The notes: generated by a model not told the origin, from the sequence alone. 64,000 nt of DNA from Rhodopseudomonas julia (GCF_030813515.1 NZ_JAUSUK010000001.1:1860001-1924000), one strand, 5' to 3'. Numbered from the stretch's first letter, positions 1 to 9,053 are shown. Translations and numbers: made by a program.

Positions 1-552
1 GACGGCGTGATTTCGGAAAAGTTTGCGGCGCTTGGTGCCGTCCCCGACGCCGGCGCCGAGCTGTTCAGGCTGATCCGCAAAAACCGCATCGAATGGCAGG
101 CCGAGGTCTCCGGCAACGATCTCGAATCGATGGCAGTCGGGCAGAACGCAATCGTCGCCAACGGGCGCAGGATCGTCGGCGGAACGGTCCGGATCGTCCC
201 GCCCGCAGTCGATCGCGCCACTGGCCGTGCGACGCTTCAGGTCGATCTGCCGAAGGACAGCGGCTTGACACCCGGCACCTACGCCGAAGGAACGATCGAG
301 GTCGGCCAATCCGCGGTGCTGACGGTTCCGGTGCACGCGGTGACGACGCGCAACGGTTCGAGCCACCTCTATCGCCTTCGTCGGGATGATGTGGTCGAGG
401 AACTGAAGATTGACGCTGGGGAGCGGCGCAACGACCGTATCGAGATCGTGTCGCCGCTCGATACGAACATCGAGGTGGTCGAGAGCGGCGGCAGCTTTCT
501 GTTCGACGGAGCTCGTGTCGTCGTCGTCCCTGCGGAGACGGCAGAGAAATGA
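1..552 (+). CDS. RND efflux periplasmic adaptor (MFP/HlyD family), C-terminal part
   Basis: The gene runs in from the left edge; the reading frame is open from base 1, so only about the last 183 residues are visible. The part seen matches the beta-barrel and membrane-proximal domains of RND membrane-fusion proteins: a stretch with DRATGRATLQVDLP (about residues 70-83 of the visible part), a PGTYAEGTIEVG segment and a following VPVHAV motif. Such adaptors bridge an inner-membrane RND pump to an outer-membrane channel. The stop codon overlaps the start of the pump gene (ATGA), which indicates translational coupling. Substrate unknown. The N-terminal lipoyl and hairpin domains and any lipobox lie outside the window. 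Confidence 0.85.
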   Translation, partial: DGVISEKFAALGAVPDAGAELFRLIRKNRIEWQAEVSGNDLESMAVGQNAIVANGRRIVGGTVRIVPPAVDRATGRATLQVDLPKDSGLTPGTYAEGTIEVGQSAVLTVPVHAVTTRNGSSHLYRLRRDDVVEELKIDAGERRNDRIEIVSPLDTNIEVVESGGSFLFDGARVVVVPAETAEK

Positions 553-3500
553 ACGTCTCTGCCTGGGCCGTCAAAAATCCGGTTCCCGTCATCCTTCTGT
601 TTGTGCTCCTGGTGATCGGAGGATCGTTCGGGTTTTCCCGGCTCGGCATCCAGAGCTTTCCTGACCTCGACCTGCCGCTGATCCAGATCACGGCCCGTCT
701 CGAAGGCTCGGCGCCTGCGCAACTGGAGACCGAGGTGGCGCGCAAGATCGAGGACAGCATCGCCACTCTCGACAAGATCAATCACATCAGGACGACCATC
801 GTCGATGGTGCCGTCTCCATGACGGCCGAATTCACGATCGACAAGAACCCGCAGCAGGCGCTTGACGACGTCCGCAGCGCCGTCGACGGCATCCGTGCGG
901 ACCTGCCGGCGGATATGAGGGATCCCGATGTCCGCAAGCTGTCGATCCAGAGCACGGCGCTGCTGACCTATGCCGTGTCGTCGCGGACGCTCGATGAGGC
1001 CGCACTCTCCTGGTTCGTCGACAACGACATGGCCAAAGCATTGCGCTCCGTGCCGGGAGTGGGCGACGTCGTTCGTGTCGGTGGGATCGACCGCGAAATC
1101 GTGGTGAGCGTCGATCGTCGTCGGCTTTCTGCGCTTGGACTGGCGATCACCGATATTGCCGATCGCTTACGCTCGGTTCAAATCGACCAGTCGGGCGGCC
1201 GCGTCGAAACCGTCTCCTCGCGTCAGTCGATCCGCGTACTCGGCAAGGCACCGACCGTGAGCCGGCTGAACTCGCTTTCGATTCCGCGCGCCGGCGGCAC
1301 GCCCGTGCGGCTCGGTGATATCGCCGAGATCGAAGACTCCCACGCCGACCGTACTTCGCTCGCCTATCTCAGTGGAAAACCGGTGGTCGGTGTTCAGATC
1401 AAGCGCACCAACGGTTTCTCCGACGTGGCCGTTGCCGAGGGTATCCGCGCCGCCGTGGCGGATCTGGCCGCCACGCGGCCGACTGTCGAGATTGTCGAGG
1501 CCACCAACACCGTCGCGGCGACCCAGGCAGACTACGACGCCTCGATGCGCATGCTTTACGAGGGCATCGTCATCGCCGTCCTGGTCGTCTGGATATTCCT
1601 CAGGAGTTGGCGGGCCACCTTCATCTCGGCGGCGGCTCTGCCGCTGGCGATGATCCCGACCTTCATCGTCATGGCTTGGTTTGGCTTCACGCTGAATGAG
1701 GTCTCGCTGCTCGCATTGTCTCTCGTGATCGGCATTCTCGTCGACGACGCCATTGTCGAGGTCGAAAACATCGAGCGGCATCTCTCGTTCTGTGGCGCAG
1801 CGAAGGCCGCGACCATCGAGGCAACCCAAGAGATCGGCACTGCAGTCATCGCCACCACGATGACGCTGGTTGCCGTCTTTCTGCCCACCGCCTTCATGGG
1901 CGACGTACCAGGTCTGGTCTTCCGCCAGTTCGGGATTACTGCGGCCGCCGCCGTCTTGGCGTCTTTGCTGGTGGCGCGCTTGCTCACGCCGATGATGGCC
2001 GTATCGCTGTTGCGGCCCCACACGAAGGCCGCACGCAGCCACCGCGAAGGGTGGCTCATGCGCAGCTATATGAGGCTTGTCCGGTGTTGCCTCGCCCAGC
2101 GCAAGCGGGTGGTCCTGGCGACGATACTCTTCGTTGCCGCTTCCATTTCGTTGGTTCCGCTGCTGGAAACCACGTTTGTGCCCCCCGCCGATGTCGCACG
2201 GACCACGGTTGCGCTCAGCGTTCAACCGGGCAGTAGCCTGCAAGAAACCGATCGGGTCGCGCGGCAGGCAGCGTCGATCATCGCGCAAGTTCCCAGCGTT
2301 CGGTCGGTTTTCACGATCGTCGGCGCGGCGGCCCGAAGCGGCGACGGCGCGGCCCCTGTCATCGATACGAACATGACCAGCGCTTCGCTGATCGTCGATC
2401 TGACGCCTCTCGATGAGCGCAATCAGCCACAGATTGCGGTGGAGCAACGCATCCGGGAGGCACTCGCCGTCCTGCCGGGCGCACGCGTTCAGGTAGGAGT
2501 TGGCGAGGACGGAAGCAGCCTCGACATCGTGCTGGCAGGCGATGACTATGAGGCGCTTCTGAAGTCCGCCGCCGATCTCGAAGCGCAGATGCGCACATTG
2601 CCGGGCCTCGGCGCAGTCACATCGGCGGCGGCACTTGAAGCGCCTGAAGTGCGGATCGTTCCAAACGGGTCGCACGCCAGCGCGGTGGGCGTCACTCCAG
2701 CGGCGATTGCGGACGTCGTCCGTGTCGCTACCTATGGCGACTATGCCTCCTCTCGACCCAAGCTCGACCTTGGCGAGCGCCAATTGCCGATTCGCCTCAG
2801 GCTCGCAGCCGATCACGCTCCCGATGACGATCTCGATGCTCTGCGCCAGCTTCGGATCGATGGCAGCAAGGGCAGCGTAACGCTCGGTTCGGTCGCGGAC
2901 GTCTTTCTTGGCACCGGGCCGACAGCCATCTCCCGGATCGACCGTCAACGAAACATCACCGTCGGGGTGGAACTCAACGGGCACAGCGCTGGCACCATCC
3001 TGGAGAAGGTTCAGACCTTGCCGGCGCTCAGGCATCTCCCGTCATCGGTCAGGACCGTCAACCAGGGCGAGGTCGAGCGCATGGGATCGATGTTCGCGGG
3101 ATTCCTCGTGGCGATGATGATCGGGATGATCTGCATCTATGGTGTCTTGTCATTGCTCTTCCACGATTTTCTGCAACCGTTCACAATCCTCATGGCCGTG
3201 CCGCTTTCGCTTGGCGGGGCGCTGGCGCCGCTGATTGTCACCGGCGCCAGTTTTTCCATCGCTGGCGCCATCGGCCTGTTGATGCTCGTCGGCATCGTCA
3301 CGAAGAACTCGATCCTCATCGTCGAATATGCGGCCACCGCACAACAGAAAGGTCGACAGCAAGTCGAAGCCTTGCTCGACGCCTGTCACAAGCGGGCGCG
3401 CCCCGTCATCATGACGACCATGGCGATGATCGGCGGCATGTGTCCGGTGGTTCTTGGACTGTCCGGCGGGGACCCGAGCTTCCGGCGACCGATGGGCCTC

Positions 3501-3644
3501 GTTTTGATCGGCGGTCTTCTCGTCTCCACCGTCCTCAGTCTCGTGGTGATCCCCGTCATCTACTCGTTCGTCGATGACTTCTCCCGCTGGATCCACATGC
3601 GCGTCACCCGTGAAGCAGCGCACTCGATTGAGGGGGGCCGTTAG
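549..3644 (+). CDS. RND family efflux pump, inner-membrane transporter
   Basis: A full-length RND protein of 1,031 residues, the usual size for the AcrB/MexB/CzcA superfamily. It opens with a cytoplasmic stub and a first membrane helix (NPVPVILLFVLLVIGG), then a periplasmic porter domain beginning FPDLDLPLIQITARLEGSAP. Two blocks of clustered hydrophobic helices follow, at about residues 335-490 and 850-1010. The sequence LVDDAIVEVENIERH around residue 400 is the TM4 motif carrying the proton-relay aspartates of drug and lipid RND pumps, so this is more like the HAE/AcrB group than the metal-exporting CzcA group. It forms an operon with the adaptor upstream; no outer-membrane TolC partner is visible. 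Substrate cannot be told from sequence. Confidence 0.93.
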   Translation: MNVSAWAVKNPVPVILLFVLLVIGGSFGFSRLGIQSFPDLDLPLIQITARLEGSAPAQLETEVARKIEDSIATLDKINHIRTTIVDGAVSMTAEFTIDKNPQQALDDVRSAVDGIRADLPADMRDPDVRKLSIQSTALLTYAVSSRTLDEAALSWFVDNDMAKALRSVPGVGDVVRVGGIDREIVVSVDRRRLSALGLAITDIADRLRSVQIDQSGGRVETVSSRQSIRVLGKAPTVSRLNSLSIPRAGGTPVRLGDIAEIEDSHADRTSLAYLSGKPVVGVQIKRTNGFSDVAVAEGIRAAVADLAATRPTVEIVEATNTVAATQADYDASMRMLYEGIVIAVLVVWIFLRSWRATFISAAALPLAMIPTFIVMAWFGFTLNEVSLLALSLVIGILVDDAIVEVENIERHLSFCGAAKAATIEATQEIGTAVIATTMTLVAVFLPTAFMGDVPGLVFRQFGITAAAAVLASLLVARLLTPMMAVSLLRPHTKAARSHREGWLMRSYMRLVRCCLAQRKRVVLATILFVAASISLVPLLETTFVPPADVARTTVALSVQPGSSLQETDRVARQAASIIAQVPSVRSVFTIVGAAARSGDGAAPVIDTNMTSASLIVDLTPLDERNQPQIAVEQRIREALAVLPGARVQVGVGEDGSSLDIVLAGDDYEALLKSAADLEAQMRTLPGLGAVTSAAALEAPEVRIVPNGSHASAVGVTPAAIADVVRVATYGDYASSRPKLDLGERQLPIRLRLAADHAPDDDLDALRQLRIDGSKGSVTLGSVADVFLGTGPTAISRIDRQRNITVGVELNGHSAGTILEKVQTLPALRHLPSSVRTVNQGEVERMGSMFAGFLVAMMIGMICIYGVLSLLFHDFLQPFTILMAVPLSLGGALAPLIVTGASFSIAGAIGLLMLVGIVTKNSILIVEYAATAQQKGRQQVEALLDACHKRARPVIMTTMAMIGGMCPVVLGLSGGDPSFRRPMGLVLIGGLLVSTVLSLVVIPVIYSFVDDFSRWIHMRVTREAAHSIEGGR

Positions 3645-3791
3645 GCCTTCCCCAGTTCCTAAATCGCCATGCCGTCCGTGATCCCAAGCCGGACTATGGC
3701 TCGCGATTTGCTGAGGCTCTTTATTTCCTCGCCGCGGCGGTTCAGCCCACACTCGCCAAGGTGATCCATTCTGCCCCCTGTTGCGGTGCGA

Positions 3792-4102
3792 AAGCCTCTG
3801 TCACATCGTGGCGACGGCACGATCGCGATCGGCCACAACACTGTCGAACGTTACTGTCGAACGTTCGATCCAGCCGCTGGCGCTGACTTGCAATAACGCG
3901 TTATCCGTAGGCTCCAACAGCGGCACCAGGATGGGCCGTCGTCGCTTCGCTCATCTGGATATGCAAGCAGAACGGCGTCGACTCGTATCGCTAGCTTAGC
4001 AACACCATCACGCGCACAATCGACGGCCACGCTGATAGCCAGATCGTCGACCTCGTGCCTCGGGCCTTCATATTGGCCGCCGAACTCGTCGACGTGGCCT
4101 GA
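3792..4102 (+). pseudogene. IS66-family transposase, C-terminal remnant with frameshifts
   Basis: Translation in shifting frames gives the ordered C-terminal landmarks of the IS66 large transposase. DGTIAIGHNTVER (from 3813) matches the usual DG-I--DNNTVER. Then come TVERSIQPLAL and NNALSVGSNSG, followed after a frame change by WAVVASLIWICKQNGVD, and finally TRTIDGHADSQIVDLVPRAF up to a TGA at 4100-4102. That is the normal end of IS66 OrfC. The first frameshift is explained by a 13-bp tandem duplication at 3840-3852 and 3853-3865. An in-frame stop and a second frame change confirm decay. No IS66 terminal inverted repeats or upstream OrfA/OrfB were seen, so only a fragment remains. Confidence 0.7.
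3840..3865. repeat. 13-bp perfect tandem duplication inside the IS66 remnant
   Basis: The 13-mer ACTGTCGAACGTT occurs twice head to tail (3840-3852 and 3853-3865). Since 13 is not a multiple of three, the duplication shifts the transposase frame exactly at the conserved NTVER motif, which is encoded in both copies. Confidence 0.85.
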
Positions 4103-4363
4103 TGACGGCCCCGCGTAGCGGGTTCGTGCATGGACCAAACGGCCAGTTGATGAATAACCCTCCCCATTCATCTCGCAATTTCAATGGCATACGTGTTCGC
4201 AGCTTTATTCTGACTGGTGCACCAACTTCCGCCGGGACCTCTCCGAAGCACGCTATCGCCGCAGATCAGCGCCGATTTGCGTGCCGTGAGCACGACGCAT
4301 CAAAACAACTGCCGATATCCGGCTGCGGGACGACCTTGTCGGCTCGCATCATCACGGCAATGC
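4103..4363. other. intergenic, no gene seen
   Basis: Between the IS66 remnant and the end of arsH. Short open frames exist but show no recognisable protein motif and no good ribosome-binding site. No terminator hairpin with a T-run was found. The sequence may be residual flank of the lost insertion element. Confidence 0.4.
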
Positions 4364-5080
4364 TCATGTCGCGGCCGTCAGGTTTACCCGCTCTGCCAAA
4401 GCTTCGGCGCTTTCCTTTCGCTCGGAATAACGATCCGTCAGGTACGGCGAGACGTCGCGTGTCAGCAGCGTGAACTTGACCAGCTCCTCCATCACATCGA
4501 CGACGCGCGCATAGAAGGGTGACGGTTTCATCCGGCCGGCTTCGTCGAATTCCTGCCAAGCTTTGGCGACCGATGACTGGTTGGGGATCGTGATCATCCG
4601 CATCCAGCGGCCAAGAACGCGCATCTGGTTGAGCGCATTGAAGCTCTGCGATCCGCCCGATACCTGCATCACCGCGAGCGTGCGCCCCTGCGTCGGGCGG
4701 ATCGAGCCGACCGAGAGCGGAATCCAGTCGATCTGCGCCTTCAGAACGGCACTCATCGCGCCATGCCGTTCGGGACTGGTCCAGACCTGCCCCTCGGACC
4801 AAAGCGAGAGTTCGCGCAATTCCTGCACCTTGGGATGGTTGACGTCATCCCCATCTGGCAGCGGCAGGCCGTGAGGATCGAAGACGCGTGTTTCCGCCCC
4901 GAAGTGTTTCAGCAGACGTTCCGCCTCGAACGTCAGAAAACGGCTGTAGGAGCGTTCTCTGAGCGAGCCGTAAAGCAGCAGGATCCGTGGTGGATGGGTC
5001 GAGGGTTTTGTCGCGTGCAGTCGCTCACGGCTGGGAAACTCGACGCAGCTGTCATCGAGATTGGGAAACTCATCCGGCAT
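4364..5080 (-). CDS. arsH: ArsH, NADPH-dependent FMN reductase / organoarsenical oxidase family
   Basis: A 238-residue protein matching ArsH throughout, including the long N-terminal lead before the flavodoxin-like core. The phosphate-binding loop for FMN is GSLRERSYS at residues 38-46. The segments [21 protein letters not shown] and [16 protein letters not shown] are hallmark ArsH sequences. Family members are tetrameric flavoproteins that reduce oxygen or metals with NADPH and, in characterised cases, oxidise trivalent organoarsenicals to less toxic pentavalent forms. It lies about 110 bases downstream of an ArsR-type repressor on the same strand. No arsenite efflux gene or arsenate reductase is visible, so this is an incomplete ars cluster lying next to insertion-sequence debris. 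Confidence 0.92.
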   Translation of the reverse strand: MPDEFPNLDDSCVEFPSRERLHATKPSTHPPRILLLYGSLRERSYSRFLTFEAERLLKHFGAETRVFDPHGLPLPDGDDVNHPKVQELRELSLWSEGQVWTSPERHGAMSAVLKAQIDWIPLSVGSIRPTQGRTLAVMQVSGGSQSFNALNQMRVLGRWMRMITIPNQSSVAKAWQEFDEAGRMKPSPFYARVVDVMEELVKFTLLTRDVSPYLTDRYSERKESAEALAERVNLTAAT

Positions 5081-5193
5081 CCGTGTGGAGCCTCCGTCCG
5101 TTTGAATATTCTGCCGTCGTGTTCATGTCAGCCTTTCGAAGAGGATCGAGCGTTGAGAGACAGAGAAGGTCGAAGACGCGGTCAGCACGTCCA

Positions 5194-5556
5194 TCAGACA
5201 TGGGACGTCACCTTTGTGGGGTTGCTGCATGTGGAAAGCCCGGCGATGGCGGGGTCGCACACTTCCGGATGTCCCTGGCAGCAATCGCGCATGAGGAATT
5301 CGACAAGGTCGGAAAGCGTGGCCAGCGTCGCGCTGTAGACGATCGAGCGCCCCTCGCGCCGGGATGTGACGAGGCCCGCCTGTTCGAGATGGCTGAGATG
5401 GAACGACATGCGAGACGACGAGGCCCCACCCATCGCTTCGCCAATCGCTCCGGCCGCCATCCCGCCGGGACCCGCCGACACCAGCAGCCGGACGATGCGA
5501 AGCCGCGTTTCCTGGGAGAGCGCTGCAAAGGCGTTCAGGGCGTCTTCTTCGCGCAT
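5194..5556 (-). CDS. arsR: ArsR/SmtB-family metalloregulator (arsenic-type)
   Basis: A 120-residue winged-helix protein. The helix-turn-helix spans about residues 33-62 (GMAAGAIGEAMGG...SFHLSHLEQAGLV) and the wing is SRREGRSIVYS. The classical ELCVCDL arsenic site in the recognition region is absent. Instead cysteines cluster at the C-terminus: Cys92, Cys93, Cys100 and Cys110 in DCCQGHPEVC and beyond. This resembles the arrangement in the Acidithiobacillus ferrooxidans ArsR type, whose As(III) site uses a vicinal pair plus a third C-terminal cysteine. It is expected to repress itself and arsH until arsenite binds. A 6-bp inverted repeat just upstream is a plausible operator. Confidence 0.9.
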   Translation of the reverse strand: MREEDALNAFAALSQETRLRIVRLLVSAGPGGMAAGAIGEAMGGASSSRMSFHLSHLEQAGLVTSRREGRSIVYSATLATLSDLVEFLMRDCCQGHPEVCDPAIAGLSTCSNPTKVTSHV

Positions 5557-5562
5557 CGTTAT

Positions 5563-5586
5563 CTCAATAACTCAACAATCATTGAG
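5563..5586. promoter_or_regulatory. candidate ArsR operator
   Basis: Inverted repeat CTCAAT (5563-5568) and ATTGAG (5581-5586) separated by 12 bases, located 7 bases upstream of the arsR start codon (5556, minus strand). Arm length and spacing resemble ArsR/SmtB operators; assignment is by position only. Confidence 0.45.
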
Positions 5587-5647
5587 GTGATAGATAAGCG
5601 CCGTTGCGCAGAACGCCAGCCAAATCTCGTGTGTCCGTCCTCCCCGG

Positions 5648-5761
5648 CGCATCCCGCTCGGTATCGATTTCGATCAGGTGCCTTCCGGCGTCGAACTCGT
5701 GGAAGATATGACCGCGACCGTCGAGTTTATCCGCGACGACGTCGAGGCAAGCTCTGCTTAG
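5648..5761 (+). pseudogene. C-terminal remnant of an HlyD/EmrA-type membrane-fusion protein
   Basis: An open frame ending in TAG at 5759-5761 encodes RIPLGIDFDQVPSGVELVED followed by MTATVEFIRDD. This has the shape of the last 35 residues of HlyD/EmrA-type adaptors (RVPVRI-LD-VPEG--L--GMTATVEI). The frame cannot be followed upstream into the rest of such a protein and has no start codon of its own. It is therefore read as the tail of a lost gene cut off at about 5640, just upstream of arsR. The match rests on about 30 residues, so confidence is moderate. Confidence 0.5.
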
Positions 5762-5858
5762 CGGTCACGAATGGTTTGCGCCCCGGCGCGCCCGCCGCAT
5801 GAGTTCTCGGTCCAGGGCTCGGCCCTCTCCGGACCGCCCGCCCGCAGAGCGACCCACG

Positions 5859-6359
5859 CTAATTGCGAGCATCCTTGTCAGGCGCCGCTCCCAATCGCTG
5901 CATGTACCATTCCGGGTGCTTCAAGGCATGGAAGCCGGCCTTTTCGTAAACCCCGTGGGCGTCTTCCGTGGCGAGCATCCAGCTCGGCACCGTTTGAAGG
6001 CGCGGATGTGCCAATGCCGTCTCTGTGATCCACAAGCCGAGGCCCCGGCCGCGATGCGCATCGTCGACAAAGACATCCCGCAGATAGGCAAAGAGGGCGT
6101 AGTCCGTGATAATCCGCGCAAATCCAACCTGCTTGTCGGACGCATCGAAAAGACCCAGCACCAGGGAGTTCTTCAGAGCTTCGATGATCAGTGCAGGATC
6201 CATCCCGCGCGACCAATAAGCTTCTGTCGTGAGAAATGTCAGGACATATTCAAGGTCAATCTTCTGCGGATCCGAACTGATGAGGTAGCCGTTGCGGTGC
6301 ACTTCCAGAAATTCGGGTTCAAAAGAACGGTCGTGCACGTCAATTTCTCCATATCTCAT
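5859..6359 (-). CDS. GNAT-family N-acetyltransferase
   Basis: A 166-residue GNAT protein. The acetyl-CoA pyrophosphate-binding motif A is visible as VDDAHRGRGLG (residues 98-108), preceded by the beta strand GFARIITDYALFAYLRDVFV. The C-terminal part YEKAGFHAL matches the motif B region. Length and the N-terminal HRNGYLISSDPQKIDLEYV segment match small single-domain GNAT enzymes of the YhhY/PhnO kind. Acceptor substrate unknown. It is transcribed on its own, back to back with the LysR gene at 6642. Confidence 0.88.
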   Translation of the reverse strand: MRYGEIDVHDRSFEPEFLEVHRNGYLISSDPQKIDLEYVLTFLTTEAYWSRGMDPALIIEALKNSLVLGLFDASDKQVGFARIITDYALFAYLRDVFVDDAHRGRGLGLWITETALAHPRLQTVPSWMLATEDAHGVYEKAGFHALKHPEWYMQRLGAAPDKDARN

Positions 6360-6641
6360 GAATATCGGGCTCCAGCCGGCCGGAATTCATCGCCGCGCCT
6401 GCGCAAAACGCCAAAACGTAAGGCCGCGATCTCTCAGCACAATGCGCCTCGCGGTGGCAACGTGATCGAACATCGAGCCATCTCTTCACGCATTGACGGG
6501 CGTGCATGGGCGCACGGCAATCGGATGTGCACACAAGACGGCGAAGCCGCAATCGACGCACGAAGATCGTCGTTGACTCTAGGCAGGTCTTATTCTTTTG
6601 AATAACGAATATTTTCTAAGTCTGACTTTTGGAATTGAGAA

Positions 6642-7514
6642 GTGAACCCAGCTTTTGACATCGATGCGTTGCGTGCTGTGGTGGCTGGCATCGATCTGCG
6701 CAGTTTTGCACGGGCGGCGGTTGAACTCGGAAGATCGCAATCGGCCATCAGCATGCAGCTCAAAAAGCTTGAACAGCAGGCCGGCGTGCAATTGTTCGTG
6801 CGCAAGGGCAGGGGCCTGGTGCCGACCGAAGCCGGTGAGGCCCTGGCCGCGTATGCCCGCCGGATCGTCGCTCTCAACGATGAAGCCGCACGCGCATTGG
6901 GCGCGGCCGTGACGTCTGAGACCGTGCGTCTCGGCCTGCCGCAGGATTTCTTCGACGACGTGATGCCCGCCACGTTGTCGGCATTCGCCGGCGCCCATCC
7001 GGACGTGCATGTCGAGGTGCGTGCCGGCCCAAACCATACCTTAGGGGACGAAATTCGAGCGGGACGTCTCGATGGCGCAATCGTTTTCTTCCCGCAGGGC
7101 GCTGGCGGCGAGGGGGAGTTTCTTTGTGAGCTGCCGATGCATTGGCTTGCCCACAATGCCTTTGAGGGCCTGGCGGCGCAGGAGCGGGTGCCGCTCGTTC
7201 TTTTCGATCATCCCTGTTTGTTCCGGCAGGCAACACTTGCGACGCTCGACCAGGCGAACAGGCGCTGGCGGGTGGCGGTGACGACGCCAAGTCTGCCGGG
7301 CATATGGGGGGCGCTGCGTTCCAAGCTGGGGATCGCGGTGCGAACGGGACATGGGCTGCCCGACGACATCGTTTGTGCCGGCGATCACCTGGGGCTGCCG
7401 AGCCTGCCGGCGATCGAACTCAGGATGCTCAGATCACAAAATGCGACACCCGCGGCGCATGCCCTTTGCGAAGCGCTGCATCGAGAAACGATCGGTCGCG
7501 TCGCCCCGCGCTGA
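6642..7514 (+). CDS. LysR-family transcriptional regulator
   Basis: A 290-residue LysR regulator. The N-terminal winged helix-turn-helix (about residues 1-60) contains DLRSFARAAVELGRSQSAIS followed by MQLKKLEQQAGVQLF, the standard LysR pattern. The remainder is the periplasmic-binding-protein-like effector domain. The start taken is GTG at 6642, giving the usual NPAFDIDALRAVV opening. It lies 240 bases upstream of a LysE-type exporter on the same strand, an arrangement seen where a LysR protein controls a small-molecule exporter. The effector is not predictable. Confidence 0.9.
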   Translation: MNPAFDIDALRAVVAGIDLRSFARAAVELGRSQSAISMQLKKLEQQAGVQLFVRKGRGLVPTEAGEALAAYARRIVALNDEAARALGAAVTSETVRLGLPQDFFDDVMPATLSAFAGAHPDVHVEVRAGPNHTLGDEIRAGRLDGAIVFFPQGAGGEGEFLCELPMHWLAHNAFEGLAAQERVPLVLFDHPCLFRQATLATLDQANRRWRVAVTTPSLPGIWGALRSKLGIAVRTGHGLPDDIVCAGDHLGLPSLPAIELRMLRSQNATPAAHALCEALHRETIGRVAPR

Positions 7515-7756
7515 GATCCGTGGCCCTTGGGGCGTGGTCCTGGGGGGGCTGAGGAGCTCGTCTCCCCTCCGTCGGCGAACGGCGTATTTCGGCCGAGCGG
7601 GCGCAGGCGGCCTGCCGCCTCGACCTTGCCAAACGCTCGGCCGAGGATTGGCAACATACCCGTATTGCTGAACTCAGAATCCAAAAACATTCGTTTATCC
7701 GGAGGCCCGACGGTGCGTAGTCTTGATGAAGAGACATGTCTGTTGGCGCCTGCCTC

Positions 7757-8404
7757 ATGATCGATGACGCGCTTTGGCAGTACCTTCCGAACCTGCTGGT
7801 TATCCTGTCGATATTCACGGTGGGCGTCGCCAGCCCCGGCCCCGCTACGCTGATGATCCTCGGAACCGCCATGGCAAGCGGGCGGGCTTCGGCCGTTGCG
7901 CTCTCCTGCGGTGTGGTTCTCGGATCGATGTTCTGGGCCTCGATCGCGGCGTTGGGATTTGCCGCCGCGTTCAAGGCATCGGCGACGCTCTTCATGGCAT
8001 TGAAGCTCGCCGGCGGCTTTTATCTGATCTTCCTTGCCGCCAAGTCGTTGCGCTCGGCGCTGACCCAGAAGACGTGTGCCGCGCCAATGTCGGCCGGAAC
8101 GCGCAGCCTGGGGCGCTGCTTTTCGCAGGGCCTGTTGCTGCATCTGACAAACCCCAAGGCGCCGCTGGTTTGGCTGGCGACCTTGTCGGTGGGCGTTGGT
8201 GAAGACGCCCCCGCCGCCTTCCTGGTGATCGCGGTCCTGCTTTGCGCCTTCGTCGCGATGGCAGTCTTCGTCGGTTACGCCTTTCTCTTCTCCACGCGCA
8301 CCGCCTCGCGGATCTATGTCTCGATCCGGCGCCCCATGGATGGTCTGCTTGGCATCCTGTTCGGTGCCGCTGCGCTCAAAATCCTGACCTATCGGCTGAA
8401 CTGA
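7757..8404 (+). CDS. LysE/RhtB-family exporter
   Basis: About 215 residues from the ATG at 7757; an upstream in-frame start at 7736 is possible. The signature VGVASPGPATLMILGTAMASG near the N-terminus and the later LLLHLTNPKAPLVWLA are the two diagnostic LysE/RhtB motifs (SPGP and NPKA). Six hydrophobic segments are expected and visible. These inner-membrane proteins export amino acids, homoserine lactone or related compounds by proton exchange. The position downstream of the LysR gene suggests co-regulation. Confidence 0.88.
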   Translation: MIDDALWQYLPNLLVILSIFTVGVASPGPATLMILGTAMASGRASAVALSCGVVLGSMFWASIAALGFAAAFKASATLFMALKLAGGFYLIFLAAKSLRSALTQKTCAAPMSAGTRSLGRCFSQGLLLHLTNPKAPLVWLATLSVGVGEDAPAAFLVIAVLLCAFVAMAVFVGYAFLFSTRTASRIYVSIRRPMDGLLGILFGAAALKILTYRLN

Positions 8405-8488
8405 CGGGCAAGGGCCCCGGTTGCCGCAGGCGATCTAGCTGCAGATCGCGGCGTTGCCGCCTCCCAGACATATGATCCGGGGCGTCGC

Positions 8489-8794
8489 CTAAGGCGTGAC
8501 GACCGGGCCGGGGATCGCCTGATCGAAGGCCGTGCAGACGGCCGCGACCTCCTGCGGGTCATGCGGCACCGTCAATTCCGATAGGGCCTGAAAGAAGCTC
8601 TCGTGGCGAGCAGGCGTGGAGACGAGCGTCATCCTCGCCGGGCCTTCGCCAAGGGCGGAGAAGCCATGCGGGGCGCCTTTGGCGACATAGTCGCCACCCA
8701 GCAGGATATCCGCGTCGATACCGGAAAAGCGCGCCTTGTTGACGGGGGCGAGCGCTCCGCTGGGCGGTTGCCGGGATCCAACGTCTGAGGTCAT
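8489..8794 (-). pseudogene. Truncated cupin-domain protein
   Basis: The 101-residue product keeps the second cupin motif (GGDYVAKGAPHGFSALGEGPA) and the C-terminal tail of a quercetinase-like single-domain cupin (VSTPARHESFF). The first metal-binding cupin motif (the HxH...E strand) is missing. The start chosen, at 8794, follows a near-perfect Shine-Dalgarno AAGGAG with a 7-base spacer, so the 5' end of the gene is intact. The likeliest reading is an internal deletion that removed the first half of the cupin barrel while keeping the frame. A short product may still be made but should not bind metal normally. Confidence 0.55.
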
Positions 8795-9053
8795 GGGCAA
8801 TCTCCTTGTTTTCCGTCTCGAGGCGCGGTCGGGTACTGACGGGGGAAGCTCAGCAAAGGTGCGAGATTTGCCTTCCATGGCGCGCGAGGCCGATTTCGAA
8901 GATCAACAAGTCTTCATGAAATCAAAATCCAGACTTCATCAATATTCGATATTAAAAAGTGTAGGGCGCTGCTAGCTTCGACGTCAATCCCAATGTGCGG
9001 GTAAGCCCGCACGCACGGTTCGGTGTGATGCGACGTGAAAGGGCTGATGCTGG

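Noticed and set aside
1167-3035. Long open frame on the minus strand opposite the RND pump gene
   Set aside because: It mirrors a conserved gene in GC-rich DNA, has no recognisable motifs, and is rich in Arg, Asp and Gly as expected of an antisense frame.
3893-3904. Palindrome ATAACGCGTTAT as a regulator site
   Set aside because: It lies inside the coding remnant of the IS66 transposase, so its symmetry is more simply explained as transposase sequence.
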